DNA of 28,566 bases from Dunaliella salina (taxonomy: Eukaryota > Chlorophyta > Chlorophyceae > Chlamydomonadales > Dunaliellaceae). This document shows positions 28,451 to 28,566 of the stretch, one piece after another. Position 1 is the first letter of the stretch; each line of letters opens with the position of its first letter. The position numbers and the translations under genes are program-made. A model generated the notes under the pieces. The model saw nothing but the letters and a program-made list of their open reading frames with translations, was not told where the DNA came from and ran no database searches. The stretch covers positions 279,624 to 308,189 of the forward strand of contig MU069542.1 of the NCBI GenBank assembly GCA_002284615.2, in the 5' to 3' direction.

Positions 28451-28454
28451 ATAA

Positions 28455-28517
28455 AGAAAAAAATTATAAATATATAAATATATGAATATATAAATATATA
28501 AATATATAAATATATAA

Positions 28518-28566
<49 letters not shown>
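28455..28566. repeat. AT-rich microsatellite at the right edge
   Basis: TAAATATA units (about eight, some varied) passing into pure AT dinucleotides from about 28522. It is probably truncated by the window edge. Confidence 0.97.

Overview
This is a stretch of nuclear DNA from an intron-rich eukaryote. The reasons are spliced genes with GT-AG introns whose phases agree exon after exon, long CA/TG microsatellites, an assembly gap inside one of them, and several degraded LINE-like retroelements. Two predicted proteins start with organelle transit-like leaders, and one belongs to a phosphoesterase family that I know from cyanobacteria and plastid-bearing eukaryotes. A photosynthetic alga is therefore the best guess. 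The species cannot be read from the sequence; a green alga of the prasinophyte kind is only an impression.

Layout. 1-5.3 kb is retroelement debris: a TG microsatellite, a palindromic 10-bp array, a plus-strand reverse transcriptase relic (about 396-945), a minus-strand LINE-like relic (about 3690-1166) and a plus-strand LINE-like 3' half (about 3754-5267). 6.46-18.21 kb holds the main host gene on the minus strand: 14 exons, 490 codons plus stop, encoding a calcineurin-like metallophosphoesterase with all signature motifs intact and a CAG-encoded glutamine tract. Its introns are full of microsatellites, minisatellites and dispersed repeats. 18.2-20.6 kb is repeat-rich: a zinc-finger ORF on the plus strand, a dispersed repeat also seen twice in intron 3 of the phosphoesterase gene, a foldback with arms of about 110 bp, and a telomere-like palindromic tract. 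21.36-22.85 kb is the 5' half of another LINE-like relic of the same superfamily as those at 1-5 kb. It abuts a minus-strand ORF block (23.47-22.84 kb). 23.93-27.71 kb carries the first five exons I can support for a second host gene on the plus strand, family unknown, running off the right edge. The window ends in an AT microsatellite.

The least ordinary item is the LINE-like family. Pieced together from three decayed copies, it has a PHD-like zinc finger, a conserved block with an ACIY/QIL signature, a block whose layout resembles NPP(F/Y)-type N6-adenosine methyltransferases such as PCIF1, then RNase H, a Cx2Cx7Hx4C zinc finger and a PD-(D/E)XK nuclease-like end. A reverse transcriptase relic nearby may belong to it. 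All copies here are broken. No tRNA, rRNA or CRISPR array was recognised.
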